A DNA stretch of 37,931 nucleotides from Acidobacteriota bacterium (lineage in GTDB: Bacteria; Actinomycetota; Acidimicrobiia; Spongiisociales; ZC4RG35). The DNA lies in assembly GCA_004356805.1 (NCBI GenBank), contig SMXW01000008.1, forward strand, positions 1-37,931, read 5' to 3'. Within the stretch, counting starts at the first letter, position 1. The number at the start of each line of letters is the position of its first letter. This document shows positions 31,918 to 37,931 of this stretch, piece after piece. The position numbers and the translations under genes are program-made. The notes under the pieces were generated by a model. The model searched no databases and was not told where the DNA came from. It saw nothing but the letters and a program-made list of their open reading frames with translations.

Positions 31918-33239
31918 GGGTGGTCATAGTCGGTGCCGGTTTGGCCGGGCTGTTCACCGCGTCGGAGTTGACGAGGGCAGGAATCGAAGACGTTGTGGTA
32001 GTCGACAAGGAGCACGAGCCCGGTGGGGTGGCCCAGACAGTCCGCCGCGACGGTTTCTCCCTCGAGTCCGCGGTGGGCACATTTATGCTACCCCACCCCC
32101 ACCTCAGCCAGATCCTTGATCGGATCGGCGTCGATGTGATCAGAGCCGAACCCTCCGCAGCGCTTCGCTATGTGTATGCCCGGGACCGGCTCATACCGCT
32201 GCCCCCTACACCGAAAGCTCTCCTGGCGCCGATCGTCTCAATCGGCGCCAAGCTGCGGGCCTTGGCCGAGCCTCTCGTCAAGGTCGGTCCAAGCTCTGAG
32301 GATGAGTCGCTTGACCACTTTTGTCGCCGGCGTTTTGGCGACAGGATGGGGAAGATGCTGGCCTGGCTGGCGGCATCGGGTGTCTTCGCCGGCGATCCGC
32401 AACGCTTGTCGGCCCGATCAGCGTTTCCCGCGCTCACAACATTGGAAAAAAAGGCGGGCTCGGTGGTACGGGGCGGACTGCAGCAACGTCGCAGACGGCC
32501 GGCAGACGTGGCCCGACCTTCGAGTCACCTCCCGGTAGGGGGGATGGGAGCTCTGGTTCAGGCAGCAGCGTCCCTGCTCGGTGACCGCTTCCGAGGAGGC
32601 TTCGACGTGGCCTCAGTGCTTCACGACGGCTCTGGGTGGCGGGTCGAAGGGCTGGAGGCGATTCGCGCCGACCACGTAGTGCTCGCCGTGCGGCCACAGG
32701 CAGCCGCAGCCCTGGTTGACCCCGATCTCGGTGCGGCTCTCGCTGGAGCGGTGAGTGCACCCGTGGTGGTCGTCGGCCTCGGTGGCACCTCCGATCAGCT
32801 GCCCCTCCCACCAGGCTTTGGTGTGCTGACCGGTCCGGACTCAGGCACAGCGAGCCTCGGTGTGCTTTTCGAGTCTTCTTACGCCCCGGCACGCGCCCCG
32901 CAGGGCCATGCCCTTGCCAAAGTGATCGCAGGTGGAGCCCGCAAACCAGAGGTGGTCGACTGGGACGATGCCCGGATCATCGAGATCATCAGCAGCGAGG
33001 TAGCACAAATCCTCGGCACCGCCCTCGATCCATCCTTCGTGGAGATCATTCGTCATCACGCCGGCATTCCTCAATACGAGATTGGGCACAGCGCTTGGCT
33101 TTCTGAGCTCGACGCTCTGCTCGGGGATAGACCAGGGCTACATCTCACCGGATGGGGGTATCGAGGTGTCGGGATCGCGCATATCGCGTCAGATGCAGTC
33201 GCCGTCGCCAATCGCATCGTTGGTGGTCGGCACGTCTGA
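31914..33239 (+). CDS. hemY: Protoporphyrinogen/coproporphyrinogen oxidase (HemY/CgoX family)
   Basis: 441 residues; GTG start overlaps the hemE stop. FAD-dependent oxidation of the porphyrinogen ring. The Rossmann motif is VVIVGAGLAGLFTASEL, then VVDKEHEPGGVAQTVR, the FAD-contact HLPVGGMGALVQA, and the C-terminal LTGWGYRGVGIAHIASDAVAVANRI typical of the family. Sequence alone does not fix whether it uses protoporphyrinogen or coproporphyrinogen; because hemF is in the same cluster, protoporphyrinogen is more likely. It lacks an obvious membrane helix. Last gene of the cluster; a small GAAGGCC/GGCCTTC hairpin follows. Confidence 0.93.
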   Translation: MRVVIVGAGLAGLFTASELTRAGIEDVVVVDKEHEPGGVAQTVRRDGFSLESAVGTFMLPHPHLSQILDRIGVDVIRAEPSAALRYVYARDRLIPLPPTPKALLAPIVSIGAKLRALAEPLVKVGPSSEDESLDHFCRRRFGDRMGKMLAWLAASGVFAGDPQRLSARSAFPALTTLEKKAGSVVRGGLQQRRRRPADVARPSSHLPVGGMGALVQAAASLLGDRFRGGFDVASVLHDGSGWRVEGLEAIRADHVVLAVRPQAAAALVDPDLGAALAGAVSAPVVVVGLGGTSDQLPLPPGFGVLTGPDSGTASLGVLFESSYAPARAPQGHALAKVIAGGARKPEVVDWDDARIIEIISSEVAQILGTALDPSFVEIIRHHAGIPQYEIGHSAWLSELDALLGDRPGLHLTGWGYRGVGIAHIASDAVAVANRIVGGRHV

Positions 33240-33275
33240 AGGCCGGGTCTATGGCCTTCTGATTGGAGACACCCG

Positions 33276-33644
33276 TTATGAAGCCTGACCGACCAACTCG
33301 GCGATGTCGAGTGCAATCAACACCAGAAGGAAACCGATCACACTTACGTGAAGAACGGTGATGGGACGCCGCCAGGGGTGATGGATCCGCCAAAACCGGC
33401 GCAGACTGAAGACATTGGCGGCGATGGCCACGGTGCTGATTGCGATCCCGAGCACAGGGCCCACGCCAGGTGCGATTCCCAGCAGGGGCGTGAGGAAGGG
33501 CAGCGCGACGTAGAAGAGAACGCAACGGACCCCGGATACCAGCATCGACAGGCTGAACGCTCTTTGCGCTTGCCCGAGTGACCCGTCTGATGACTCATGG
33601 TACGCGATGGCCGCGCTCGTCTGGTCGGTAGTCGTCTTGCTCAT
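33276..33644 (-). CDS. Small membrane protein of unknown function, three helices
   Basis: 122 residues. A polar N-terminus of about 27 residues is followed by three hydrophobic segments near 32-55, 58-77 and 95-115. A short basic loop (SLRRFWRIHHPWRRP) between the second and third helices suggests a cytoplasmic face there. No family assigned with certainty. It converges on hemY with 36 bases between stops and may belong downstream of the phosphonate-type operon, 99 bases away on the same strand. Confidence 0.7.
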   Translation of the reverse strand: MSKTTTDQTSAAIAYHESSDGSLGQAQRAFSLSMLVSGVRCVLFYVALPFLTPLLGIAPGVGPVLGIAISTVAIAANVFSLRRFWRIHHPWRRPITVLHVSVIGFLLVLIALDIAELVGQAS

Positions 33645-33743
33645 CGATGATCGCCGGAATTCAGCTAACGGGTCAGAAGCCTACTGCCGGGCGGGGGACA
33701 CGGGAACTCGACGTTTGAAGGGTCGAAAACCAATCTACCTCGG

Positions 33744-34592
33744 TCAGGGCATCTCGCCTCGGGTCAGACGAGTGTTGATATCTTCTATGACCTCGGGGAG
33801 TTCCGCCAGACTGTCCACCACGTAATGGGCCCCGGCCTGCTCCAGGATTCCACGGGTCCGGGCAACCCGACGCTCGATCTCCTCTTCTGACAGAGTTGCC
33901 GCCTCATCGAGAGAGTCGACGTTCATGTAGTTGGAGTAGCGCGCCACGCCGACGCCCCAGCAGCCTGCTTCCAGTGCCTCGCCTACACCCGAGATCGTGT
34001 CGTCCACCTTGACCACCGACTGGATCGGGCTGACGCCCATGAGGTCGAGGTTGCGGTACAGCATGAAGGGCGAGGGCCGTGCCCCGTTGACCACTTCGTC
34101 ACCAGCAACCGCCGCGTCGGGAATGTAGCCCTGCTTGGCGGCTGCTTCCTCGAGGATGTCGACCATGACGCGGGTGAAACCGGTCGTGCTTCCGATTTTG
34201 ATGCCCTCGGCCTGCAGTTGGCTTATGGTCGCAGCGACCCCGGGAAGAAGCGTGACGTACTGGGGCAGACATTCGAGTTGCAGGGGCACAAAGTCAGCAA
34301 ACATGGCATCCACGTCGCCTTGATCGGGATGGGCACCCTTGACTTCCTTCCAGCGCTCACGAATTTCGGGCACCTCGGTGAGGACTTTGATGTGGAGGTC
34401 TTTGCGCAGACCCATTGGCTCCCGGGCCTCCTCCATCGTGATCTCCACGCCTTGATTGCGGAACACCTCCACGAAGACGACGGCGGGGGCGATGACATAG
34501 GCGTCGAGTGTGGTACCGCTCCAGTCCAGGACCACCCCCTTGACCTTGCCCCGATAACGCCGGGAGTAAACATAATCGGATCGAATGCTCAC
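33744..34592 (-). CDS. phnX: Phosphonoacetaldehyde hydrolase (PhnX/phosphonatase family, HAD superfamily)
   Basis: 282 residues. Cleaves the C-P bond of phosphonoacetaldehyde to acetaldehyde and phosphate. HAD nucleophile Asp23 in VVLDWSGTTLD (canonical DWAGTT), Schiff-base Lys64 in the cap (PMGLRKDLHIKVL, canonical PMGLLKxDH), IGSTTGFTRVMVDIL, the GDEVVNGARPSPFM stretch (canonical DDVPAGRPxPWM) and VVKVDDTISGVGEALEAGCW (canonical VKVGDT). All catalytic positions I can check are kept, with small deviations. About 15 extra basic residues precede the usual start. ATG overlaps the stop of the Fe-type dehydrogenase (ATGA). No PhnW transaminase gene is adjacent, so the aldehyde must come from another route. 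Confidence 0.88.
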   Translation of the reverse strand: MSIRSDYVYSRRYRGKVKGVVLDWSGTTLDAYVIAPAVVFVEVFRNQGVEITMEEAREPMGLRKDLHIKVLTEVPEIRERWKEVKGAHPDQGDVDAMFADFVPLQLECLPQYVTLLPGVAATISQLQAEGIKIGSTTGFTRVMVDILEEAAAKQGYIPDAAVAGDEVVNGARPSPFMLYRNLDLMGVSPIQSVVKVDDTISGVGEALEAGCWGVGVARYSNYMNVDSLDEAATLSEEEIERRVARTRGILEQAGAHYVVDSLAELPEVIEDINTRLTRGEMP

Positions 34593-35842
34593 TTGGATCT
34601 CCTATTGGCTGGTGGCGTAGTTGAATCGGAACGACCAGCGTCGTCGCCGGGCCGACTCAGTGCTGCCCATTGCTGCTCCTCAGCGACCAAGACAAGGTCT
34701 TTGGGACCGATGAAATTCCGTCCTCTTTCCCCTGCATAGGCGGCGGTGATCAGGTCACAGAAAACGTCCCGGGGCACGCCGTGGTCCTCGGCCAACACCG
34801 AGACACCCAGATCAGTCAGGAAGTCGGTGAGGCGGACAACACCCGCCAGGAGATCCTCGCCGAATATGCGTCGCAAGCCTTCATCACATTCGCCGTCTTG
34901 GCCGATGACAGCTCGCAGCAGCATCGGCAGACTGAACGAGCAAGCCAGACCGTGCGGCACACCATATTGCAGAGTGATGGGATAGGACAACGAATGGGCG
35001 AGGGCGGTGCGGGTGTTTGAGAAGGCCAGGCCCGCCAACAGCGCCGCGGTGGCCATACGGCTTCGCATTGCTAGCGAGGCCAGGTCGGTGGCGAGGGGGG
35101 GCAAGACCTCCAGGATCTCGCTGGCGGCTAGAACGGCGAAGTTGGTCGACACCGGGTTGGCGTTGACGTTCCAGATCGATTCGAGGGAATGCGACAACGC
35201 ATCGAGGGCCGTGCTCACGGTCAGCATCCTGGGCATGCCCAGCGTCAGCTCTGGATCGACCAGAGCATGTTCCGGATAGAGATTGGGACGCGACAGCGAG
35301 TATTTCCGCCCGGCACCCGTATCCCAGACCGAGGCCCAGCAGGTCACCTCGCTGCCGGTGCCCGCCGTTGTGGGGATGGCGATAATGGGGACCGAGCCCA
35401 ACGCCTCCTCGCCTTCGTGATCGACCAGGTACCGGCGCACCCGTTCGAAGTCTCCAGAGGAGGCGGACAGCACCTTGGCCGTGTCGATCACCGATCCGCC
35501 ACCTAGGGCGACGATAGCCTCCGGCGATTCGGCGGGAAAGCCGAGCAGGGCGCATGACGTCGCCAAGCTCACGAAACTGGGATTGGGGGAGACATCGTCG
35601 ATGACGACGAGTGGTTCGCCCGCCGATGCGATTACTCGCGCCGCTATCTCACGAAAGTGTGGATCGCCGTAGGTCACCAGGACGTAGCGGCGTCCGTCCA
35701 CCAGCTCGGAGATCCTGCTCAGGGCCCCACCGCCAAAGGTGACCTGCACGGGGTTATAGAACGACCACTGACGCGACACGTTCGAAGCCTGGGTGCCCGG
35801 TGCCTCAGAGTCGCGGAGAAAGGTTTCCCTGGTGCTGCTCAC
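34589..35842 (-). CDS. Iron-type (group III) alcohol dehydrogenase, possible hydroxyethylphosphonate/phosphonoacetaldehyde oxidoreductase
   Basis: 417 residues. NAD-binding GGGSVID (114-120) and the metal ligands D214, H218, H283 and H297 (TALDALSHSLE, LAHSLSYP, YGVPHGLAC) are complete, so it should be active. Start region WSFYNPVQVTFGGGALSRI is typical of the group. Members called PhpC, FomC and DhpG reduce phosphonoacetaldehyde to 2-hydroxyethylphosphonate in phosphonate antibiotic pathways; the coupling to a phnX gene on both sequence ends of the operon logic suggests the same substrate pair here, run in the oxidative direction. That is inference. Start GTG/ATG overlaps the stop of the upstream hydrolase gene by four bases. 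Confidence 0.85.
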   Translation of the reverse strand: MSSTRETFLRDSEAPGTQASNVSRQWSFYNPVQVTFGGGALSRISELVDGRRYVLVTYGDPHFREIAARVIASAGEPLVVIDDVSPNPSFVSLATSCALLGFPAESPEAIVALGGGSVIDTAKVLSASSGDFERVRRYLVDHEGEEALGSVPIIAIPTTAGTGSEVTCWASVWDTGAGRKYSLSRPNLYPEHALVDPELTLGMPRMLTVSTALDALSHSLESIWNVNANPVSTNFAVLAASEILEVLPPLATDLASLAMRSRMATAALLAGLAFSNTRTALAHSLSYPITLQYGVPHGLACSFSLPMLLRAVIGQDGECDEGLRRIFGEDLLAGVVRLTDFLTDLGVSVLAEDHGVPRDVFCDLITAAYAGERGRNFIGPKDLVLVAEEQQWAALSRPGDDAGRSDSTTPPANRRSK

Positions 35843-36609
35843 TCGAAACCTCCCAATCGTTCCGGAGCCTCGATTCGATAGGTGGTCGCCACCGGCCGGT
35901 GATCCGAACCCGGCAGATCACCGACGTAGGCGTCGATAACGGCTGTCAGAAGTGGACGGATCGGGCCCCGGTGCAGCATCCAGTCGTGAGTCCGCGGCGG
36001 ATACTCGCTTTTCATGGGTGGAGTCGGATGTGTCGGCACCGGTACCCGGCCGAGGGCCCTGAACGAGTCGGCGAATCCTGCCTCCCGCAACACAGTGACC
36101 GGGTGCGAGTCGTCGTTGAGGTCGCCCATGAACAACACCGGTTCGTCATCACCGGCCAACGCGTCGAGGGCTTCGACGGTTAGCTCCGCTTGCTCTACCC
36201 GTACGTTGATGCGATCGGTCAACTCCTTGGTGTTGTCGATCCAGTCGAAGTGGGCATTGGCGACAAGGATCGTCGACCCAGTGCCCTCGACCAACAACCG
36301 GACCCAAAACAAGAAGCGGGACCGCTTGAGAATGTTGATATCAAAGGTCCCGTGTTCCACAGCATCAAACAGGTCTACGTTCCAGAAGATGTTGCCTTCG
36401 TTGGTCCATGCGTCAAGCGGGTCGTCGACTCTGCGCATCTCGGGGAGCGTCCCGATGATGAGCTCGCTTGCCTCAGGGCTCAGCTCCTGGACGCACAGGA
36501 CGTCGGGGCGATGGAGTCGGAAGAAACGCTCCAGGGATGGACGGCGCTCGGTCCATCGGATAGTGCCCATTAGGTTGTAAGTATGGGCGACGAAGGTGAT
36601 GGGCGACAC
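35839..36609 (-). CDS. Endonuclease/exonuclease/phosphatase (EEP) superfamily hydrolase
   Basis: 256 residues, Mg-dependent phosphoesterase fold. Catalytic pattern: Asn12 in HTYNLMG, Glu42 in VLCVQELS, His120 in ANAHFDW, Asp163-Asn165 in FMGDLNDD and the terminal SDHRPV (235-240). No signal peptide, so cytoplasmic. EEP members cut DNA, inositol phosphates, sphingomyelin-type head groups or cyclic dinucleotides; the specific substrate cannot be read here. First gene of an operon with the Fe-type dehydrogenase and PhnX, which suggests a phosphate or phosphonate ester. Start GTG at 36609 lacks a clear ribosome binding site. Confidence 0.83.
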   Translation of the reverse strand: MSPITFVAHTYNLMGTIRWTERRPSLERFFRLHRPDVLCVQELSPEASELIIGTLPEMRRVDDPLDAWTNEGNIFWNVDLFDAVEHGTFDINILKRSRFLFWVRLLVEGTGSTILVANAHFDWIDNTKELTDRINVRVEQAELTVEALDALAGDDEPVLFMGDLNDDSHPVTVLREAGFADSFRALGRVPVPTHPTPPMKSEYPPRTHDWMLHRGPIRPLLTAVIDAYVGDLPGSDHRPVATTYRIEAPERLGGFE

Positions 36610-36650
36610 GGTCTTGACGTTCTCGAATGTCTGGATAGGCTCCAGGCGAA

Positions 36651-36683
36651 GATGAACCCTAGTTCAGTTCGGAGGGTTACATC
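36651..36683. promoter_or_regulatory. Inverted repeat upstream of the EEP-ADH-phnX operon
   Basis: GATGAACCCT (36651-36660) pairs with AGGGTTACATC (36673-36683), one base bulged, around 12 bases. It lies 42-74 bases upstream of the operon start, where an operator would be expected. Nothing else is recognised in 36610-36875. Confidence 0.4.
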
Positions 36684-36875
36684 GCCTTGACCTGCTGACG
36701 ATGGTCACGGATTGAGCGATTCCTTCCCCGAGAGGCCAAACACCGCCCGAGGGCTCGCCTGAATGCGCTGCGTGCCGACTCAGAAACGCAGGACAGAGCG
36801 ACTCAGGCTGGACAGATGGGATCTACTGGCCCGGGTCGATAGTTCTCTCATGGCTCTACAAGCTTTAGCCTGTAG

Positions 36876-37049
36876 TTTCTCCTTGCATCTACTGGCTACA
36901 CCCAAGTGCGCCTGGGACATACCGACCCACGACTCACCCTGGCCATCTACGTCCAAGCCACCACCGAAGCTGATCGGGTAGCGGCTGAACGCCTTGGCGA
37001 ACGGTTCATGAAGCGGAAGAACCGCGAAACCGGCCGAGAGTTGACCTAG
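36876..37049 (+). pseudogene. C-terminal remnant of a tyrosine recombinase (phage-type integrase)
   Basis: A frame open from 36876 (TAG at 36873) to TAG at 37047-37049 reads FLLASTGYTQVRLGHTDPRL, then TLAIYVQATTEADRVAAERL and ends RETGRELT. The LGHTDPRLTLAIYVQ stretch is the box II end of tyrosine recombinases, with the histidine of LGH and the catalytic tyrosine in IYVQ, and TTEADR...AERLG is a common tail. There is no start codon, no N-terminal domain and no upstream Arg/HxxR box in any frame, and a few residues before LGH appear lost, so it is a decayed fragment. It stands between the phosphonate-type operon and a tRNA-Pro gene, a usual integration target. Confidence 0.75.
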
Positions 37050-37107
37050 CCGCTTAGCCTCCTGGCAAAACGAGAGGGCCTTTGGCAGACAACGTGAAGA
37101 GGGGTCA

Positions 37108-37659
37108 ATGAATATTGTGATTCTCGGCTGGGGGTCCCTTATCTGGGATCCGCGTGAACTCCCCAAGGAGGGGACTTGGCAGACGGAAGGACCTCGGCTG
37201 CCTCTGGAGTTCTCCCGGGTATCGAAGGATTGCCGCCTGACGGCCGTCATAGATCCAACGGATGGAGAACGGTGCTCCACACGATTTGTCATGAGTCCGA
37301 GGGCCGACATCGATGACACCATCCGCGACCTGCGGGATCGAGAGGGCACATCCAGCAAGTGGATCGGCTTTGTGGACCTCGAAGCCGGAAACGATAACGC
37401 GCAATTCTCGACGATCTGCAGGAGGATCAAGAGTTGGTGCGCAAGGGAAGGGCCGGATGGAGTTGTCTGGACAGATCTCCCTCCGAACTTCAAGGACCAA
37501 ACGGGCAAGGAATACACGGTGACCGCCGCCGTGGCATACCTGGAGGGTCTGCCGAAGACAGGGCGGGAGGTCGCTCTCCGGTACATACGCAACGCGCCAG
37601 ATGAAGTGAACACACCGCTTCGACGCGCGCTCAAAGACTCAGGTCTACTCGCCAGGTAA
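37108..37659 (+). CDS. Gamma-glutamylcyclotransferase-like protein
   Basis: 183 residues with a GAGGGG ribosome binding site shortly before ATG. The start MNIVILGWGSLIWDPRELP is the GGCT-fold entry loop (usual YGSL; here WGSLIW), and Glu79 in IRDLRDREG sits where the catalytic glutamate of this fold is expected. GGCT-fold enzymes release 5-oxoproline from gamma-glutamyl amines or glutathione. The WGSLIW subgroup has no function known to me. It lies alone between an integrase fragment and a tRNA gene, so it is probably cargo of a former mobile element. Confidence 0.75.
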   Translation: MNIVILGWGSLIWDPRELPKEGTWQTEGPRLPLEFSRVSKDCRLTAVIDPTDGERCSTRFVMSPRADIDDTIRDLRDREGTSSKWIGFVDLEAGNDNAQFSTICRRIKSWCAREGPDGVVWTDLPPNFKDQTGKEYTVTAAVAYLEGLPKTGREVALRYIRNAPDEVNTPLRRALKDSGLLAR

Positions 37660-37745
37660 CGACACCAAATGCCATCGACATAATTCGTGTTTAGGGCAAT
37701 CGACCCACACAGCCGCGCGATGGACGCGCGATGGAATCGAGCCTC

Positions 37746-37785
37746 ACACCAAGGGCCGCCCCTGCGGACGGCCCTGACCTGGTGT
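37746..37785 (-). terminator. Strong hairpin downstream of tRNA-Pro
   Basis: ACACCA (37746-37751) pairs with TGGTGT (37780-37785), and AGGGCCG (37752-37758) with CGGCCCT (37769-37775). It begins 8 bases beyond the tRNA 3' end. No T-run follows on the minus strand; on the plus strand TTTCTG follows, so it could also end the cyclotransferase-like transcript. Confidence 0.5.
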
Positions 37786-37792
37786 TTCTGAG

Positions 37793-37866
37793 TCGGGACG
37801 GCCGGATTCGAACCGACGACCTCAGCGTCCCGAACGCTGCGCGCTACCAAGCTGCGCTACGTCCCG
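37793..37866 (-). tRNA. tRNA-Pro (anticodon CGG)
   Basis: 74 bases on the minus strand. Acceptor CGGGACG pairs with CGTCCCG with discriminator A; D arm GCGCAGCTTGGTAGCGC; anticodon loop TTCGGGA with anticodon CGG, G after it; T arm with GGTTCGAATCC. CCA is not encoded. Upstream (37867-37931), GGCGTC and GACGCC form an inverted repeat and TAGCAT is a possible -10. The adjacent integrase fragment suggests this gene has served as an attachment site. Confidence 0.95.
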
Positions 37867-37931
37867 ATTTGGTTGGCAATGCTAGGCGTCACGTTGTAGG
37901 ACGCCCACTCGCTGACTTGCCCTAAACGATC

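Noticed and set aside
33238-33259. Hairpin GAAGGCC/GGCCTTC after hemY.
   Set aside because: Seven-base stem without T-run on either strand; too weak to list as a terminator.
33645-33743. Possible tRNA-like sequence in the gap between the small membrane protein and phnX.
   Set aside because: Only a 5-bp TCGAC/GTCGA hairpin was found; no cloverleaf can be drawn.
36780-37850. Long leftward open frame of 356 codons at the right end.
   Set aside because: It runs antisense through the cyclotransferase-like gene and reads through the tRNA-Pro, so it is a shadow frame.
37731-37925. 64-codon rightward frame at the end of the window.
   Set aside because: It is the translation of the antisense strand of tRNA-Pro and its hairpin, a familiar false ORF.
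1-37931. CRISPR arrays, insertion sequences, rRNA.
   Set aside because: No regularly spaced repeats, transposase frames or rRNA-like segments were seen; the only mobile trace is the integrase fragment near the right end.

Overview
The window reads as chromosomal DNA of a GC-rich actinobacterium, probably outside the classical Streptomyces/Mycobacterium lines (Acidimicrobiia-like; this placement is inference from gene content only). Supporting signs are two WhiB proteins, a mycobacterial GlnA2-type glutamine synthetase, an atypical GlnR-like OmpR regulator, frequent GTG and TTG starts, many 4-base stop/start overlaps (ATGA, GTGA), and several genes with a -10-like hexamer 6-8 bases before the start codon, which suggests leaderless transcripts.

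Layout. 1-1915: the first codons of a leftward gene, then a polar amino acid ABC binding protein and permease separated by a strong terminator, with no ATPase. 1976-6601 (leftward): dxs, ppk1 and a TetR regulator. 6687-7960: an unknown membrane protein and a whiB gene under a leaderless promoter that contains a perfect palindrome. 8023-11597: glnA2 translationally coupled to the GlnR-like regulator, a PLP trans-sulfuration enzyme and a small membrane-anchored protein. 11560-14504 (leftward): SAM methyltransferase, ALDH7, RidA and ErpA. 14596-15708: Mrp/ApbC, divergent from erpA. 15705-18425 (leftward): DUF4282 protein, M23 peptidase, metallo-beta-lactamase-fold hydrolase and a small ORF of 56 residues. 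18437-21561: selA-selB. 21575-23177 (leftward): a second WhiB and an NfeD-type protease. 23272-23658: a stand-alone receiver.

23866-33239 is the best-defined block. It is a tightly overlapping cluster, hemH-hemF-hemA-hemC-hemD-hemB-hemL-hemE-hemY, which encodes every step from glutamyl-tRNA to protoheme. The presence of hemF, and a ferrochelatase with a five-cysteine insert, point to the protoporphyrin route rather than the coproporphyrin route usual in Actinobacteria.

33276-36609 (leftward): a small membrane protein, then a three-gene overlapping operon of endonuclease/exonuclease/phosphatase-family hydrolase, iron-type alcohol dehydrogenase and phosphonoacetaldehyde hydrolase. I propose that this is a route for using 2-hydroxyethylphosphonate or a phosphonate ester. 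36610-37931 looks like a decayed integration site: the C-terminal remnant of a tyrosine recombinase, a gamma-glutamylcyclotransferase-like gene and a tRNA-Pro(CGG).
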